A DNA stretch of 64,000 nucleotides from UBA11475 sp045655805. GTDB taxonomy: Bacteria > Bacillota > Clostridia > Christensenellales > Borkfalkiaceae. The notes beneath the pieces were generated by a model. That model was not told where the DNA came from. It did no database searches and worked only from the letters and a program-made list of their open reading frames with translations. The stretch covers positions 1 through 64,000 of the forward strand of contig JAZOPZ010000018.1 in the NCBI GenBank assembly GCA_045655805.1, written 5' to 3'. This document shows positions 25,358 to 34,318 of this stretch, in pieces; the stretch's first letter is position 1, and every line of letters begins with the position of its first letter. Position numbers and translations under genes: made by a program.

Positions 25358-27265
25358 TTATTGGAAAGTTTTGTGGTGAACAATTTCGATATTCTTAACT
25401 TCTTCACCTTGTACTTGGATGTCAGTTAATTGTGGAATGGTCTTACCAGCACTATCGGTTGCATAGAAGAGATAGTAAATAGATTTTTTACCAGTACGAA
25501 CTTGCTCGTTAAGTGGTTTTGACCAAGTGTTAACCCATTTACCGTTATCACTGGTATAAGTCCAGTCTGGTGCAGAACAGTATTTTGCTGCTTCCAATAA
25601 TGCATCTACGTTGTAACCTTCACGGTATTGTTCAGCGATTACTGCTTTGTATGCAGAACTGTCTACGAGAGCGTTAGCGCCTTGGGTATTAGTGGTAATG
25701 TAGTAAGCAGAACGAGCAATTGCCATTTGTTGAGCGTCTTCCATTAACCATTTTAAGAAGGTGATTGCTTCATCTTTCTTTTGGCTACCATTGTTGAGGT
25801 AAGTTGCGTAGGTTTCATCCCAAGTTGATCTATAACCCTTAATTTGAGTGCCGTTTACGATTTTGATAGTGCCGTCAGTATTGTATTCTTTGTATTGTGG
25901 GGTAGGACAAATGTTAACGCCTTGACCGAAAGTACCGATTAATTTTTTAGCAACTACTGAATAACCACGGAGAATCATTGCTGATTGAGATTGCTCGAAG
26001 TTTGAAACGTAGTCTTTCTGAGTTGGGTTGTAAGCAACACCATAACCATAGATTTGTTCAAGACTGTTACTTGCTGCAGCTGCTTCCTCACCCTCCTTGT
26101 AACCTACGGCAGTACCCTTGGTAACTGATGCAGCGATAAATTGTGAGAATACTTCTTGAGTACTTGGAATAGCGTAAAGAACGCCGCCAGAAATAGCGGT
26201 ATTAACTTGTGCGTTACCAGCAGAAATAGCCTCAACAACTCTCTTCTTATCAGAGTAAGAAAGAATTTCACCTGCTTCGTAACTATCACCACCTGGGATA
26301 GAAATATGGGCAGTTACGAGATAGTTAGGAGTATCGTCAGCAAGAGAGAATTCAAGTTTATTAGTGCTTTCATTGTATGATAAGCAGTCGCCACCAACAG
26401 TCCAACCAAGTGGGAACCAGTATTCAGAGTTGAAACCGGTTTCGGTAGGAGAATCTTCGTTGTAAGCCTCGGTAAGAACAGCAGAAAGCGCATACAATTC
26501 TTCAATGCTCATTGGAACTTTGTTGTTGAATACTCTGTAACCAGTTACGTCTGAAATTTGGTTACCTTGAAGGTCAATTTCATTGTAAGTGGTTGATTCC
26601 CCAGAATAACCTTCAGGAAGAGTATTGTAAACGTGGTAGCCGTATGCACCAAAACCTTCACGAAGCGCTTGTTCTTCAGTCATAGAGATGATAGTGATAC
26701 CTACTCGCTTGAAGATTGCTTCATTGTAGAAAAGCATTGCAGGAGAAGTTGCAATTGGAACTGCGTAAAGTTGTCTATTTTCCGCATATGGGGAAAATTT
26801 GCCGTCAACAGTACCAGAATAGTATCTGTCAAGCGCGGTTGCAGAGATACCAGATACGTCAACTTCGTTAGTGTTGATAGGTGCTGCCTTGCCTGATACG
26901 ATAACTTCTTGTGAGTTCTCATCATAAATTTCCATAAGGTCAGCGTTGTTACCGTTCCCCATAAGGGTAACAGCCGAGCCAGACTCTACAGCTGCAGTGT
27001 AAACCTTAAAGTTCTTGATTGGGTTGTTAGCATCGTATTGTTCATCATTCCATTTTTTAGCGAGGTCGGCAATGATTTCTTTATAACGAGTATCAGCAGC
27101 ATTTGAATAACCATAAGTGATTGATGGAGCGATAACTTCTTCACCGTCATCATCATCGTCACCATCAGGAGTGGTGCCACCGCCACCACATGACATTGCC
27201 ATCATAGACAAGCCAAGTATAAAAACGAGCAACATGCTAATGATTGAAAAAAACTTCTTTTTCAT
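25358..27265 (-). CDS. Extracellular solute-binding lipoprotein of a sugar ABC importer
   Basis: 635 residues. Signal peptide with lipobox-like MSC (Cys26), then a Gly- and Asp-rich linker, then a family 1-type binding-protein fold beginning SITYGYSNAADTRYKE. It should capture oligosaccharides outside the membrane and deliver them to the two permeases downstream. It is larger than the usual 430-550 residues, suggesting a long oligosaccharide ligand. AGGAGG lies seven bases before ATG 27265. First gene of the operon, behind a promoter with AraC-type direct repeats. Identity rests on context, signal and the C-terminal EAITFLKWLMEDAQQ segment typical of the family. Confidence 0.88.
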   Translation of the reverse strand: MKKKFFSIISMLLVFILGLSMMAMSCGGGGTTPDGDDDDDGEEVIAPSITYGYSNAADTRYKEIIADLAKKWNDEQYDANNPIKNFKVYTAAVESGSAVTLMGNGNNADLMEIYDENSQEVIVSGKAAPINTNEVDVSGISATALDRYYSGTVDGKFSPYAENRQLYAVPIATSPAMLFYNEAIFKRVGITIISMTEEQALREGFGAYGYHVYNTLPEGYSGESTTYNEIDLQGNQISDVTGYRVFNNKVPMSIEELYALSAVLTEAYNEDSPTETGFNSEYWFPLGWTVGGDCLSYNESTNKLEFSLADDTPNYLVTAHISIPGGDSYEAGEILSYSDKKRVVEAISAGNAQVNTAISGGVLYAIPSTQEVFSQFIAASVTKGTAVGYKEGEEAAAASNSLEQIYGYGVAYNPTQKDYVSNFEQSQSAMILRGYSVVAKKLIGTFGQGVNICPTPQYKEYNTDGTIKIVNGTQIKGYRSTWDETYATYLNNGSQKKDEAITFLKWLMEDAQQMAIARSAYYITTNTQGANALVDSSAYKAVIAEQYREGYNVDALLEAAKYCSAPDWTYTSDNGKWVNTWSKPLNEQVRTGKKSIYYLFYATDSAGKTIPQLTDIQVQGEEVKNIEIVHHKTFQ

Positions 27266-27408
27266 AAAAACCTCCTATATTTTAGTTTTTTCAATTCGCG
27301 TTTATATTCAATCGTAAATCGTGAGCACCCACACATTGCGCATCATACACACACGCGTATAAAAATCAATTGGGCGCAATACTCGCCCGATTTTCCGATT
27401 GTATCAAT

Positions 27409-27414
27409 ATTATA
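27409..27414 (-). promoter_or_regulatory. -10 box of the importer operon
   Basis: Perfect minus-strand TATAAT. The position expected for the -35 (about 27432-27437) has no consensus, as is usual for promoters that need an AraC-type activator. The leader to ATG 27265 is about 140 bases. Confidence 0.6.
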
Positions 27415-27440
27415 AAACAAATTGTGCAATAAATCTATAT

Positions 27441-27477
27441 CAAAAATAAACTATTTGCTTGCAAAAGTATACTATTT
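27441..27477 (-). promoter_or_regulatory. Probable AraC-type activator site: two 16-bp direct repeats
   Basis: Two copies of a 16-base sequence, AAATAGTTTATTTTTG (27441-27456) and AAATAGTATACTTTTG (27462-27477) on the minus strand, identical at 14 positions. They start 21 bases apart, about two helical turns. The nearer copy begins four bases upstream of the expected -35. This geometry is typical of AraC-family activator half sites, and an AraC regulator gene is immediately upstream. Confidence 0.65.
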
Positions 27478-27721
27478 AGCAATTTTTCAGTTTATATGGT
27501 AATTCGGCTTTAAATTTTGTTAAAAATTATCATTTTTTCGATTTTATATATAAAATATATGGTGTTAGGGCGTATATTTTGGAAAATATTGCTAAAAATT
27601 GCCCAAAAAGTATTATTTTTTACTGAAAAACAACAATAACACGCTATTGCAAACTTGTGCAACTTTAACAAAATTAATTTTTTTGCAAAATCAATAAAAA
27701 TTCACAAAATTTGTTAAAAAA
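27478..27721. other. AT-rich gap after the AraC gene
   Basis: About 240 bases with no supported gene and no clear terminator for the AraC gene. Only a weak ATATTTTATATATAAAAT palindrome near 27540-27560 stands out. Confidence 0.4.
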
Positions 27722-28498
27722 TTATTCACCATTCCTGCGTTTATAGGCACGGTAGAAAGTCTCGTAACTTTTAAACCCACACTTATAAGCAATTTCGACC
27801 GACGAAAGCGACGCGTAACGCTTATCACTGCGCATTTTTAAATACGCTTGAATACGAACGTCGCTAACAAATTTACGCAAATCTACACCGATGTACTTAC
27901 TGATTTTACGAGATAACACCATTTTTGAAACACAAAACTCTGCTGACAATGTGTCAAGAGTTATATCTTGTTCGTAATTTTTATAGATGTAACGAATAAT
28001 TTCGGCAATTTGAGAGTCACCCGTGGCTACCTTTTCTTCCACTTGATAATGTGCCGAAAATTTTGCTAAAACGTAAGACACGCAGGCAATTTTTTCGAAT
28101 TCGGTAAGACTTGGTGATACAAATTCTCTTAAAACGTAATTGTAAATTTTAGAATTAAAATGAGCGTCAGACATAAGGCATGGTAACGACTTGTTTGGAT
28201 AACACTCGTAAAAATCCGTCATATACCTTTCGCTTACCGATAAGCGCCAAACGACAGCGTCTTGCGAAATCTTAAACGAATAAGGCATAAGCGTTGGCAC
28301 GAAAATAACGTTATTGTCAGTCGCAAAATAATCATCTTGCCCAATCTTAAAATTAGCCTCGCCCGACTTAATAAAATAAAACTCATTAAGCACGGTGAAA
28401 TGCACGGGGTTTTCACGCTCTGAAATAAATTGCACGGCAAGTGAATTAGCCGTTAAATCGTCAGTATTTTTGATTGTTTGCTTTACTGCTTTTGGCAT
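27722..28498 (-). CDS. AraC family transcriptional regulator
   Basis: 258 residues. The N-terminal half (about 20-130) is a cupin-like sensor domain (FYFIKSGEANFKIGQDDYF). The C-terminal half (about 155-258) is the double helix-turn-helix with the family signature VEIAYKCGFKSYETFYRAYKR. Such proteins usually activate a neighbouring sugar operon when ligand binds. GGAGTAAGG precedes ATG 28498. The gene lies directly upstream of the importer operon in the same direction, and its likely binding site is at 27441-27477. The ligand is not predictable. Confidence 0.92.
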   Translation of the reverse strand: MPKAVKQTIKNTDDLTANSLAVQFISERENPVHFTVLNEFYFIKSGEANFKIGQDDYFATDNNVIFVPTLMPYSFKISQDAVVWRLSVSERYMTDFYECYPNKSLPCLMSDAHFNSKIYNYVLREFVSPSLTEFEKIACVSYVLAKFSAHYQVEEKVATGDSQIAEIIRYIYKNYEQDITLDTLSAEFCVSKMVLSRKISKYIGVDLRKFVSDVRIQAYLKMRSDKRYASLSSVEIAYKCGFKSYETFYRAYKRRNGE

Positions 28499-28603
28499 AG
28501 CCTTACTCCTATAATTTGCGTTAAATTAAAATTTATCGTTGAAAAACAAAAAAACTTTAGATTTTTATAAAAAACGACAAAACTAGCGTTTTTACGCAAA
28601 ATT

Positions 28604-28633
28604 AGTATACGACAAATCATTGTTATTTGTCAA
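28604..28633 (-). promoter_or_regulatory. Promoter of the AraC regulator gene
   Basis: Minus-strand TTGACA (28628-28633) and TATACT (28604-28609), spacer 18. The leader of about 100 bases contains no obvious structure. The remaining sequence up to the terminator at 28824 is AT-rich and empty. Confidence 0.65.
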
Positions 28634-28823
28634 ATAAACTGCGATAATTTTGACAAGTCAAGGTTTACTTTTGAATACGCGTTTGATTAACTTGAATTTA
28701 GCCGAATTTTATCTAATTTTAATATATTTCGTATTTTTTTACAATTTTTATTTTTTATAAATTGTATATTTTTGTGATAATATGTTGCATTTTATATTAA
28801 ATTAAGATTTTTTTGCATAAAAA

Positions 28824-28844
28824 AAGAGCGCTTTTAACGCTCTT
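28824..28844 (-). terminator. Terminator of the 12-gene housekeeping operon
   Basis: Seven-base perfect stem (aagagcg / cgctctt) with a 7-base loop and A/T runs on both sides. It begins seven bases past the yfcE stop. Confidence 0.8.
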
Positions 28845-28850
28845 ATTTTT

Positions 28851-29387
28851 TTATAAATTTACACTTTTAATCACTTGACCATCGATATCTTTAAGAACCA
28901 GTGTTTGGTCGTCCAAAATAAGATAACTAGACGCTGTACCACCCTTTGGTAAAGAGACAGAACCTGCATTTACAACCCAAATTTTATCTTGTTTTTCTAT
29001 AAAACCGGTATGAAAATGGCCGTAAATTAAGGCTGAAATTGCCTGTTTTGGCAAAAAATCTTTATTGTATACGTGTCCGTGGGTTAAAAAGCAAGTCTTT
29101 TCACCCGCCAAAATCAACAAATGAGGCAAAAAATCAAACTCGGAAATGAGCGTATCTACTTCGCTATCACAATTCCCTTTGACTACAAAAAGCCTATCCT
29201 TGATTGCGTTTAGCATTTCGGCAACCTTAAGTGGCGCATAATCTTTTGGCAACGGATTACGTGGCCCGTGATTAAAAATATCACCTAAAAGCACTAACGC
29301 GTCGGCCTTTTCTAGCAACAACCTTTCGATAATTTTTTCAGTGTAATAAGCCGAACCATGAATATCTGACGCTATTAAATATTTCAT
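28851..29387 (-). CDS. yfcE: YfcE-type metallophosphodiesterase
   Basis: 178 residues, full length for the MJ0936/YfcE family of small calcineurin-like phosphoesterases. Metal motifs in order: SDIHG (residues 8-12), GDIFNHG, GNCDSE, LTHGH and YGHFHTG. YfcE hydrolyses phosphodiesters with Mn2+ in vitro; its cellular substrate is not established. TAGGTGAA precedes the start. Last gene of the operon, seven bases after asnA, followed at once by a terminator. Confidence 0.93.
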   Translation of the reverse strand: MKYLIASDIHGSAYYTEKIIERLLLEKADALVLLGDIFNHGPRNPLPKDYAPLKVAEMLNAIKDRLFVVKGNCDSEVDTLISEFDFLPHLLILAGEKTCFLTHGHVYNKDFLPKQAISALIYGHFHTGFIEKQDKIWVVNAGSVSLPKGGTASSYLILDDQTLVLKDIDGQVIKSVNL

Positions 29388-29394
29388 ACTTCAC

Positions 29395-30381
29395 CTATAA
29401 TAAATTAATACCTTTAGTTTTTAAATCGGCTATATCTTTTTCAGACCAAACCGATGCTTGAACTTCACCTATATGCGCCTTTTTTAAAAAGAACATACAA
29501 AGTCTTGACTGTCCAATACCACCACCGATAGTTAAAGGCAATTCGCCAGAAATAACAGACTTACAGTAAGGGTTTGTAAGTTTGTCGAGTTCTTTTCTCT
29601 TTTTAAGTTGTTTTTCAAGCGCAACGGCGTCCACCCTGATACCCATTGATGAAATTTCAAACGCAGTACCTAAAACGTCGTTCCAAAGCAAGATATCACC
29701 GTTTAACTTCCAATCGTCGTAGTCGGCGGCCCTACCGTCGTGTGGTTTGCCGTCTACCAAATCCCAGCCGATACAAGAAATAAATACGGCACCGTACTCT
29801 TTTGCAAGGGCATTTTCACGCTCTTTACGAGTAAGTGCAGGATAACGCTTTTCAGCCTCTCTTGCCGTAATAAAAGTGATTTCTTCAGGTAAGTTATGTA
29901 CGATTGACGGATATTTTTTACTTACTGCTTGCGCAGTCTTTTTGAAAACCTTATAAATAGCCTTGACAGTCTTTTTTAAGTAAGAAGTTTTTCTGTCTTC
30001 AGCCAAAATGATTTTTTCCCAATCCCATTGGTCAACGTAAACGGAGTGAATAGCGTCTAAATCTTCGTCACGACGAATTGCGTTCATATCAGTATAGAGT
30101 CCGGTATGTGCCTCAAAACCGTATTTTGCGAGAGCCATTCTTTTCCATTTTGCGAGTGATTGAACGATTTCAACTTCTTCGCCAAGCGCTTTTAGATCAA
30201 AGCGAACGGTGCGTTCATAACCGTTTAAGTTGTCGTTAAGCCCCGATTCCGGATGAACGAACAACGGGGCGGAAACGCGCGTTAAAGAAAGGGCTTTTGC
30301 GAGTTCCCTTTCAAAATAATCTTTAATAAATTTAATTGCGACTTCGGTTTCAATCAAAGTCAACTCGGATTTATATTGCAT
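29395..30381 (-). CDS. asnA: Aspartate-ammonia ligase (asparagine synthetase A)
   Basis: 328 residues, the usual AsnA length. It makes asparagine from aspartate, ammonia and ATP and has the class II aminoacyl-tRNA synthetase fold. Recognisable segments: RVSAPLFV, the GYERTVRFD strand, YTDMNAIRRDED, HSVYVDQWDWEK, and the C-terminal LTIGGGIGQSRLCM ATP-binding motif 3 region. GTAGGTGT precedes ATG 30381. Co-transcribed with trx and yfcE. Confidence 0.96.
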   Translation of the reverse strand: MQYKSELTLIETEVAIKFIKDYFERELAKALSLTRVSAPLFVHPESGLNDNLNGYERTVRFDLKALGEEVEIVQSLAKWKRMALAKYGFEAHTGLYTDMNAIRRDEDLDAIHSVYVDQWDWEKIILAEDRKTSYLKKTVKAIYKVFKKTAQAVSKKYPSIVHNLPEEITFITAREAEKRYPALTRKERENALAKEYGAVFISCIGWDLVDGKPHDGRAADYDDWKLNGDILLWNDVLGTAFEISSMGIRVDAVALEKQLKKRKELDKLTNPYCKSVISGELPLTIGGGIGQSRLCMFFLKKAHIGEVQASVWSEKDIADLKTKGINLL

Positions 30382-30405
30382 TTTACACCTACATTTTTGC
30401 GCCGT

Positions 30406-30735
30406 TTATAAATACTTAATAACCATTGACGCTAAATCTTTATCTGTACTTAAACCTACCTTCTTTTCTTTAAGTTCACCGTCAACTATAAGCAAAATGG
30501 TTGGAATTGCCGTGATTTGCAAAAGAGCTGCGAGTTCTTCACACTCATCGACATTGACTTTGAGCGCTTTTACTTTGCCCGCCATATTGTCGGCAAATTC
30601 GTGAAAAATCGGCGCTTGCATCTTGCAAGGACCACACCAGGTTGCCCATAAATCCACTATAATAGGCATTTTTTCATTTTCTATAATACTATCAAATTCT
30701 TCTTTTGAAGTTATATTGATTACGGTTTCAGCCAT
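30406..30735 (-). CDS. trxA: Thioredoxin
   Basis: 109 residues, single thioredoxin fold with the redox motif WCGPCK (about residue 34) and the cis-proline segment AIPT. A general cytoplasmic disulfide reductant. AAGGAGGAA precedes the start. It is two bases downstream of a membrane protein of the RseC family, which also carries clustered cysteines; the two may share a redox role. Confidence 0.95.
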   Translation of the reverse strand: MAETVINITSKEEFDSIIENEKMPIIVDLWATWCGPCKMQAPIFHEFADNMAGKVKALKVNVDECEELAALLQITAIPTILLIVDGELKEKKVGLSTDKDLASMVIKYL

Positions 30736-30737
30736 AA

Positions 30738-31169
30738 TTATTCCTCCTTACTGTCTATACATACGGGTTTTATTACTTCAGTTACTTCATACCCAAAATT
30801 TTTGCCAAAGCGAAAGATTTTATCAACGAAATAAATCACGCAAAACCAAACGACCACCGAGCCGAGCGCCATAATCAAAGCAATGGTTTCATTGAAAAAC
30901 TTATAACCAACAAAAAGCCCTACGCCAACGAGTAATAAAGGCATTATAAAAACTAGTAAATAACTTACTACTTTTAAATCCTTTTTGCTTTCAATCGTAA
31001 CGGTATCACCGAGTGAAACTTTGGCGTTTTTAACGCTTGCAACGAAGTCCATATCGCTGGCGGAATCTTTCATCCCACACATACCACATTTAGAACATTC
31101 TGCACGGCGTTTAACCTTTACCGTAGCCGTATCGTTTGAAATTTTAGTTACAATTCCCGTTTCTTTCAT
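30738..31169 (-). CDS. RseC/MucC family membrane protein (SoxR-reducing type)
   Basis: 143 residues. N-terminal beta-rich domain with the family cysteine cluster (ECSKCGMCGM, about residues 24-33), followed by two membrane helices (about 68-90 and 95-115). RseC proteins accompany Rnf electron-transport complexes and take part in reducing SoxR in Gram-negatives; the role in Clostridia is less clear. No Rnf genes are nearby here. The ribosome-binding site is poor, so translation may depend on upstream hisS, 27 bases away. Confidence 0.82.
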   Translation of the reverse strand: MKETGIVTKISNDTATVKVKRRAECSKCGMCGMKDSASDMDFVASVKNAKVSLGDTVTIESKKDLKVVSYLLVFIMPLLLVGVGLFVGYKFFNETIALIMALGSVVVWFCVIYFVDKIFRFGKNFGYEVTEVIKPVCIDSKEE

Positions 31170-31196
31170 AATTTATTTTTTTCATTTTTAAGGCAA

Positions 31197-32450
31197 TTAT
31201 ACCTTGTTTACAAAAAAATCGACAAGGTCCGAAATAGCGACGGTTTCAGCCGTGCCTTCAGTCATATTTTTAACGGTAACCAAGCCGTTTTCAAGTTCTG
31301 ATGAACCGATTACAACCACCCGTTTAGCGCCAATCTTGTCCGCATACTTAAATTGAGCCTTTAAACTCTTGCCCATATGGTCAAGTTCGCAAGCAACGCC
31401 TTTACCCCTTAATTCATTGGCTAAAAGAAAGGCTTTTTCATATTCTTTTTCGCCCATAGTAGCGAAGTAAACATCAGGCACAGGTTCGTTCATATCGACG
31501 CCTAAACTTTCCAACAAAAGCAACAGCCTTTCCATCCCCAAGCCAAAGCCTACGCCTGGAATTTGACCACCGCCAAATTCAGCAATAAGACCGTCGTAAC
31601 GACCACCACCACATACGGTACCTTGAGCACCAATATTTTCCGAAACAAATTCAAACACCGTTTTAGTATAATAATCGAGCCCACGCACGATATTTTCGTT
31701 AATAGCGAAGTCTACACCTGCTAAAGTAAGATATTTTTGCAACTCCTCAAAGTGTTTTTTACAGTCGTCGCAAAGATAATCGGTTATCTTTGGAGCGTTA
31801 CGGCAAATTTCTTTACATTTATCTTCTTTGCAATCTAAAATTCTTAAAGGATTGCGTTCATAACGGTCTTGACAGTTTGGGCACATACCGTCGATATTAG
31901 CCTTAAGATATTCTTTAAGCGCCTCATTAAACTCTGCACGACAGGTCTTACAACCGATACTATTTATATATAGTTTCAAACCCGTAGCGCCTACCTTATC
32001 TAAAAAGGTTTTAGCGGTTAAAATAACTTCAGCATCAATGGTTGCGCTATTTGAACCGAACATTTCAATGCCGAATTGATGGAATTCACGCAATCTACCT
32101 GCTTGAGGTCTTTCATACCTAAAGCAAGGGGTAATATAGTAAAGTTTGAGTGGCATAACTGCGCTTGCAAAACCGTTTTCCACAAACGAACGAGCAACGC
32201 CCGCAGTACCTTCAGGCTTTAAAGTTATGCTACGGTTACCTTTGTCTAAAAAGGTATACATTTCTTTATTAACTACGTCGGTCGTGTCGCCTATACCCCT
32301 TAAGAATACTTCCGTATGTTCAAAAGTAGGAGTGCGAATTTCTTTTATGCCGAAAGATTTTGCAACCGAACGCGCAATATTTTCAATAAATTGCCATTTA
32401 TAACTGTCTTTTGGTAAACAGTCTTTTGTTCCCTTTGGAATATTAACCAT
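31197..32450 (-). CDS. hisS: Histidyl-tRNA synthetase
   Basis: 417 residues, class II synthetase of usual length. Motif 1 region (KEIRTPTFEHTEVF), motif 2 (CFRYERPQAGRLREFHQFG), the histidine-specific GLDYYTKTVFE loop and motif 3 (GFGLGMERLL) are all present, with a C-terminal anticodon-binding domain from about residue 325. Start ATG 32450 follows AAGGAAAA. An inserted Cys-rich segment (CKTCRAEF, CPNCQDR, CKEDKCKEIC, CDDCKKHF, about residues 165-230) looks like zinc knuckles, as in many Firmicutes HisS. aspS, its common neighbour, is absent. Confidence 0.97.
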   Translation of the reverse strand: MVNIPKGTKDCLPKDSYKWQFIENIARSVAKSFGIKEIRTPTFEHTEVFLRGIGDTTDVVNKEMYTFLDKGNRSITLKPEGTAGVARSFVENGFASAVMPLKLYYITPCFRYERPQAGRLREFHQFGIEMFGSNSATIDAEVILTAKTFLDKVGATGLKLYINSIGCKTCRAEFNEALKEYLKANIDGMCPNCQDRYERNPLRILDCKEDKCKEICRNAPKITDYLCDDCKKHFEELQKYLTLAGVDFAINENIVRGLDYYTKTVFEFVSENIGAQGTVCGGGRYDGLIAEFGGGQIPGVGFGLGMERLLLLLESLGVDMNEPVPDVYFATMGEKEYEKAFLLANELRGKGVACELDHMGKSLKAQFKYADKIGAKRVVVIGSSELENGLVTVKNMTEGTAETVAISDLVDFFVNKV

Positions 32451-32460
32451 AATATTTTCC

Positions 32461-33768
32461 TTATAATACGTACTTCTTTAAATCTCTATCTTTATCCGGT
32501 GCGCCAAGTTTGTCGATTACAAACTTTTTATCGACGGTAATAGTAACTTTATCAACTAGCCCACCTGCGTTAAACGAAACGTCTTCTAAAAGATTTTCCA
32601 TAACGGTATGAAGCCTTCTTGCTCCGATATCTTCACGCGTTAAGTTTGCGTCTTCAGCAATAAGAGCAATTTCTTCAATAGCGTCGTCGGTGAAAACTAT
32701 TTCAAGATTATCTACTGCCAAAAGAGTTTTATATTGAGCCGTAATAGCATTCCTTGGTGTAGTTAAAATTTTAACGAAATCATCTTTTTTTAAACTATTA
32801 AGTTCAACTAAAACAGGGAATCTACCTTGGAGTTCAGGGATTAGGTCAGACACCGAAGAAACATGGAAAGCCCCTGCCGCTATAAAGAGTATATAGTCGG
32901 TTTTCACGCTACCGTACTTCGTCATAACGGTACTACCTTCAACAATTGGGAGGATATCTCTTTGCACGCCCTCACGCGAAACGTCGGCGCCACTACGGTT
33001 TGCCTTACCTGCAATCTTATCTATTTCGTCAATAAAAATTATACCGTCGTTTTCTGCACGGCGAATAGCCTCTGCGTTAACGGAATCGTTATCGATTAAC
33101 TTTTCGGACTCTTCTTCTAGCAAAAGTTTATATGCGTCTTTTACCTTTAATTTTCTTTTCTTGGTCTTTTTAGGCATTATGTCGCCAAAAATACTGCCGA
33201 TTGAAATTTCAGCCCCACCTGGAACGAGTTCCATAGGTTTTGGAGCGTCTATAACTTCAATTTCGATTACTTCGTTATCATAATAACCTTTATCGAAACC
33301 TTCAGCAACGTTTGCTTTAAAAATTTCAGCAGGGGTTTCGCCCTTATCGTACTTTCTAACTTCTACTAAAATATTTACGAGTCTATCTTTGACGGTCTTA
33401 CTTGCTTTTGCGTTTACGGCTTGAATCCTTTCTTCTTTAACGAGCCTTACGGCGCATTCAACCAAATCCCTAATCATTGATTCTACATCTCTACCAACGT
33501 AGCCGACTTCGGTATATTTTGTTGCTTCAACCTTAATAAAAGGTGCTTTTACAAGTTTTGCAAGACGACGAGCAATTTCCGTTTTACCTACACCCGTAGG
33601 ACCTTTCATAATAATGTTTTTTGGAGTTATTTCTTCCATTTGCTCTTTAGTGAGCATACTTCTTCTGTAACGGTTACGGAGCGCTACGGCAACTGCCTTT
33701 TTTGCTTCCGCTTGACCGATTATATACTTATCAAGTTCTTCAACTATTTGTTTAGGCGTTAAATCCAT
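32461..33768 (-). CDS. hslU: HslU, ATPase subunit of the HslUV protease
   Basis: 435 residues. AAA+ unfoldase that feeds substrates to HslV. Walker A GPTGVGKTE (about residues 54-62), the inserted I domain (about 110-240), Walker B IIFIDEIDK, arginine finger region LQGRFPV and the C-terminal RRLHTVMENLLEDVSF helix are intact, as is the pore motif in KYTEVGYVGRDV. GGGGGT precedes ATG 33768. Located 11 bases after hslV, the standard pair order. Confidence 0.97.
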   Translation of the reverse strand: MDLTPKQIVEELDKYIIGQAEAKKAVAVALRNRYRRSMLTKEQMEEITPKNIIMKGPTGVGKTEIARRLAKLVKAPFIKVEATKYTEVGYVGRDVESMIRDLVECAVRLVKEERIQAVNAKASKTVKDRLVNILVEVRKYDKGETPAEIFKANVAEGFDKGYYDNEVIEIEVIDAPKPMELVPGGAEISIGSIFGDIMPKKTKKRKLKVKDAYKLLLEEESEKLIDNDSVNAEAIRRAENDGIIFIDEIDKIAGKANRSGADVSREGVQRDILPIVEGSTVMTKYGSVKTDYILFIAAGAFHVSSVSDLIPELQGRFPVLVELNSLKKDDFVKILTTPRNAITAQYKTLLAVDNLEIVFTDDAIEEIALIAEDANLTREDIGARRLHTVMENLLEDVSFNAGGLVDKVTITVDKKFVIDKLGAPDKDRDLKKYVL

Positions 33769-33779
33769 ACTCTACCCCC

Positions 33780-34316
33780 TTATAATTCTTCACAAATAAT
33801 ATTGTCGTTGGTAAACACGCAAATTTCACTTGCGATATGGAGCGCTTTTTGAGCGATTTCTTTTGCTGAATAATCGGTTTCTTGCACGAGAGCACGCGCC
33901 GCTGCAAGAGCGTAATTGCCACCACTACCGATGGCTACGACGCCTTGGTCAGGCTCGATAATTTCACCCGTGCCGGAAATCATAAGCATAGTTTCGCTAT
34001 TAGCGACTATCATCATGGCCTCCAACTTACGAATTTTATCTTCACGCCAAAGTTCAGCGAGTTCTACGGCACTACGCATTAAATTGCCTGAATATTTTGA
34101 AAGCATTGCCTCAAACTTTTCCGAAAGCGCGAATGCGTCTGAAACTGCACCTGCAAAACCGAAAATTACTTTGCCGTCGTAAATGCGTCTAACTTTTTTT
34201 GCGTTACTTTTAAATATAACGGAATTTGACATCGTAACTTGTCCGTCACCGGCAATCGCCGTTTTACCGTTTCTTTTTACGGCACAAATAGTAGTGCCTC
34301 TAAATTCTATACTCAT
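33780..34316 (-). CDS. hslV: HslV, protease subunit of HslUV
   Basis: 178 residues, proteasome-like N-terminal nucleophile hydrolase. The conserved TTICAV strand with AGDGQVT follows a seven-residue leader (MSIEFRG), so Thr8 should be exposed by processing, or Ser2 could serve as in Bacillus CodW. The Lys of the RNGKTA segment is also present. AAGGAGTAAAA precedes the start. Two bases after trmFO, matching the dprA-topA-trmFO-hslVU synteny of Firmicutes, but xerC and codY that normally flank this block are missing. Confidence 0.96.
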   Translation of the reverse strand: MSIEFRGTTICAVKRNGKTAIAGDGQVTMSNSVIFKSNAKKVRRIYDGKVIFGFAGAVSDAFALSEKFEAMLSKYSGNLMRSAVELAELWREDKIRKLEAMMIVANSETMLMISGTGEIIEPDQGVVAIGSGGNYALAAARALVQETDYSAKEIAQKALHIASEICVFTNDNIICEEL

Positions 34317-34318
34317 TT

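Noticed and set aside
31197..32480. T-box riboswitch for hisS or asnA
   Set aside because: Both genes are internal to a tightly spaced operon with gaps of about 10-25 bases, too short for a T-box.
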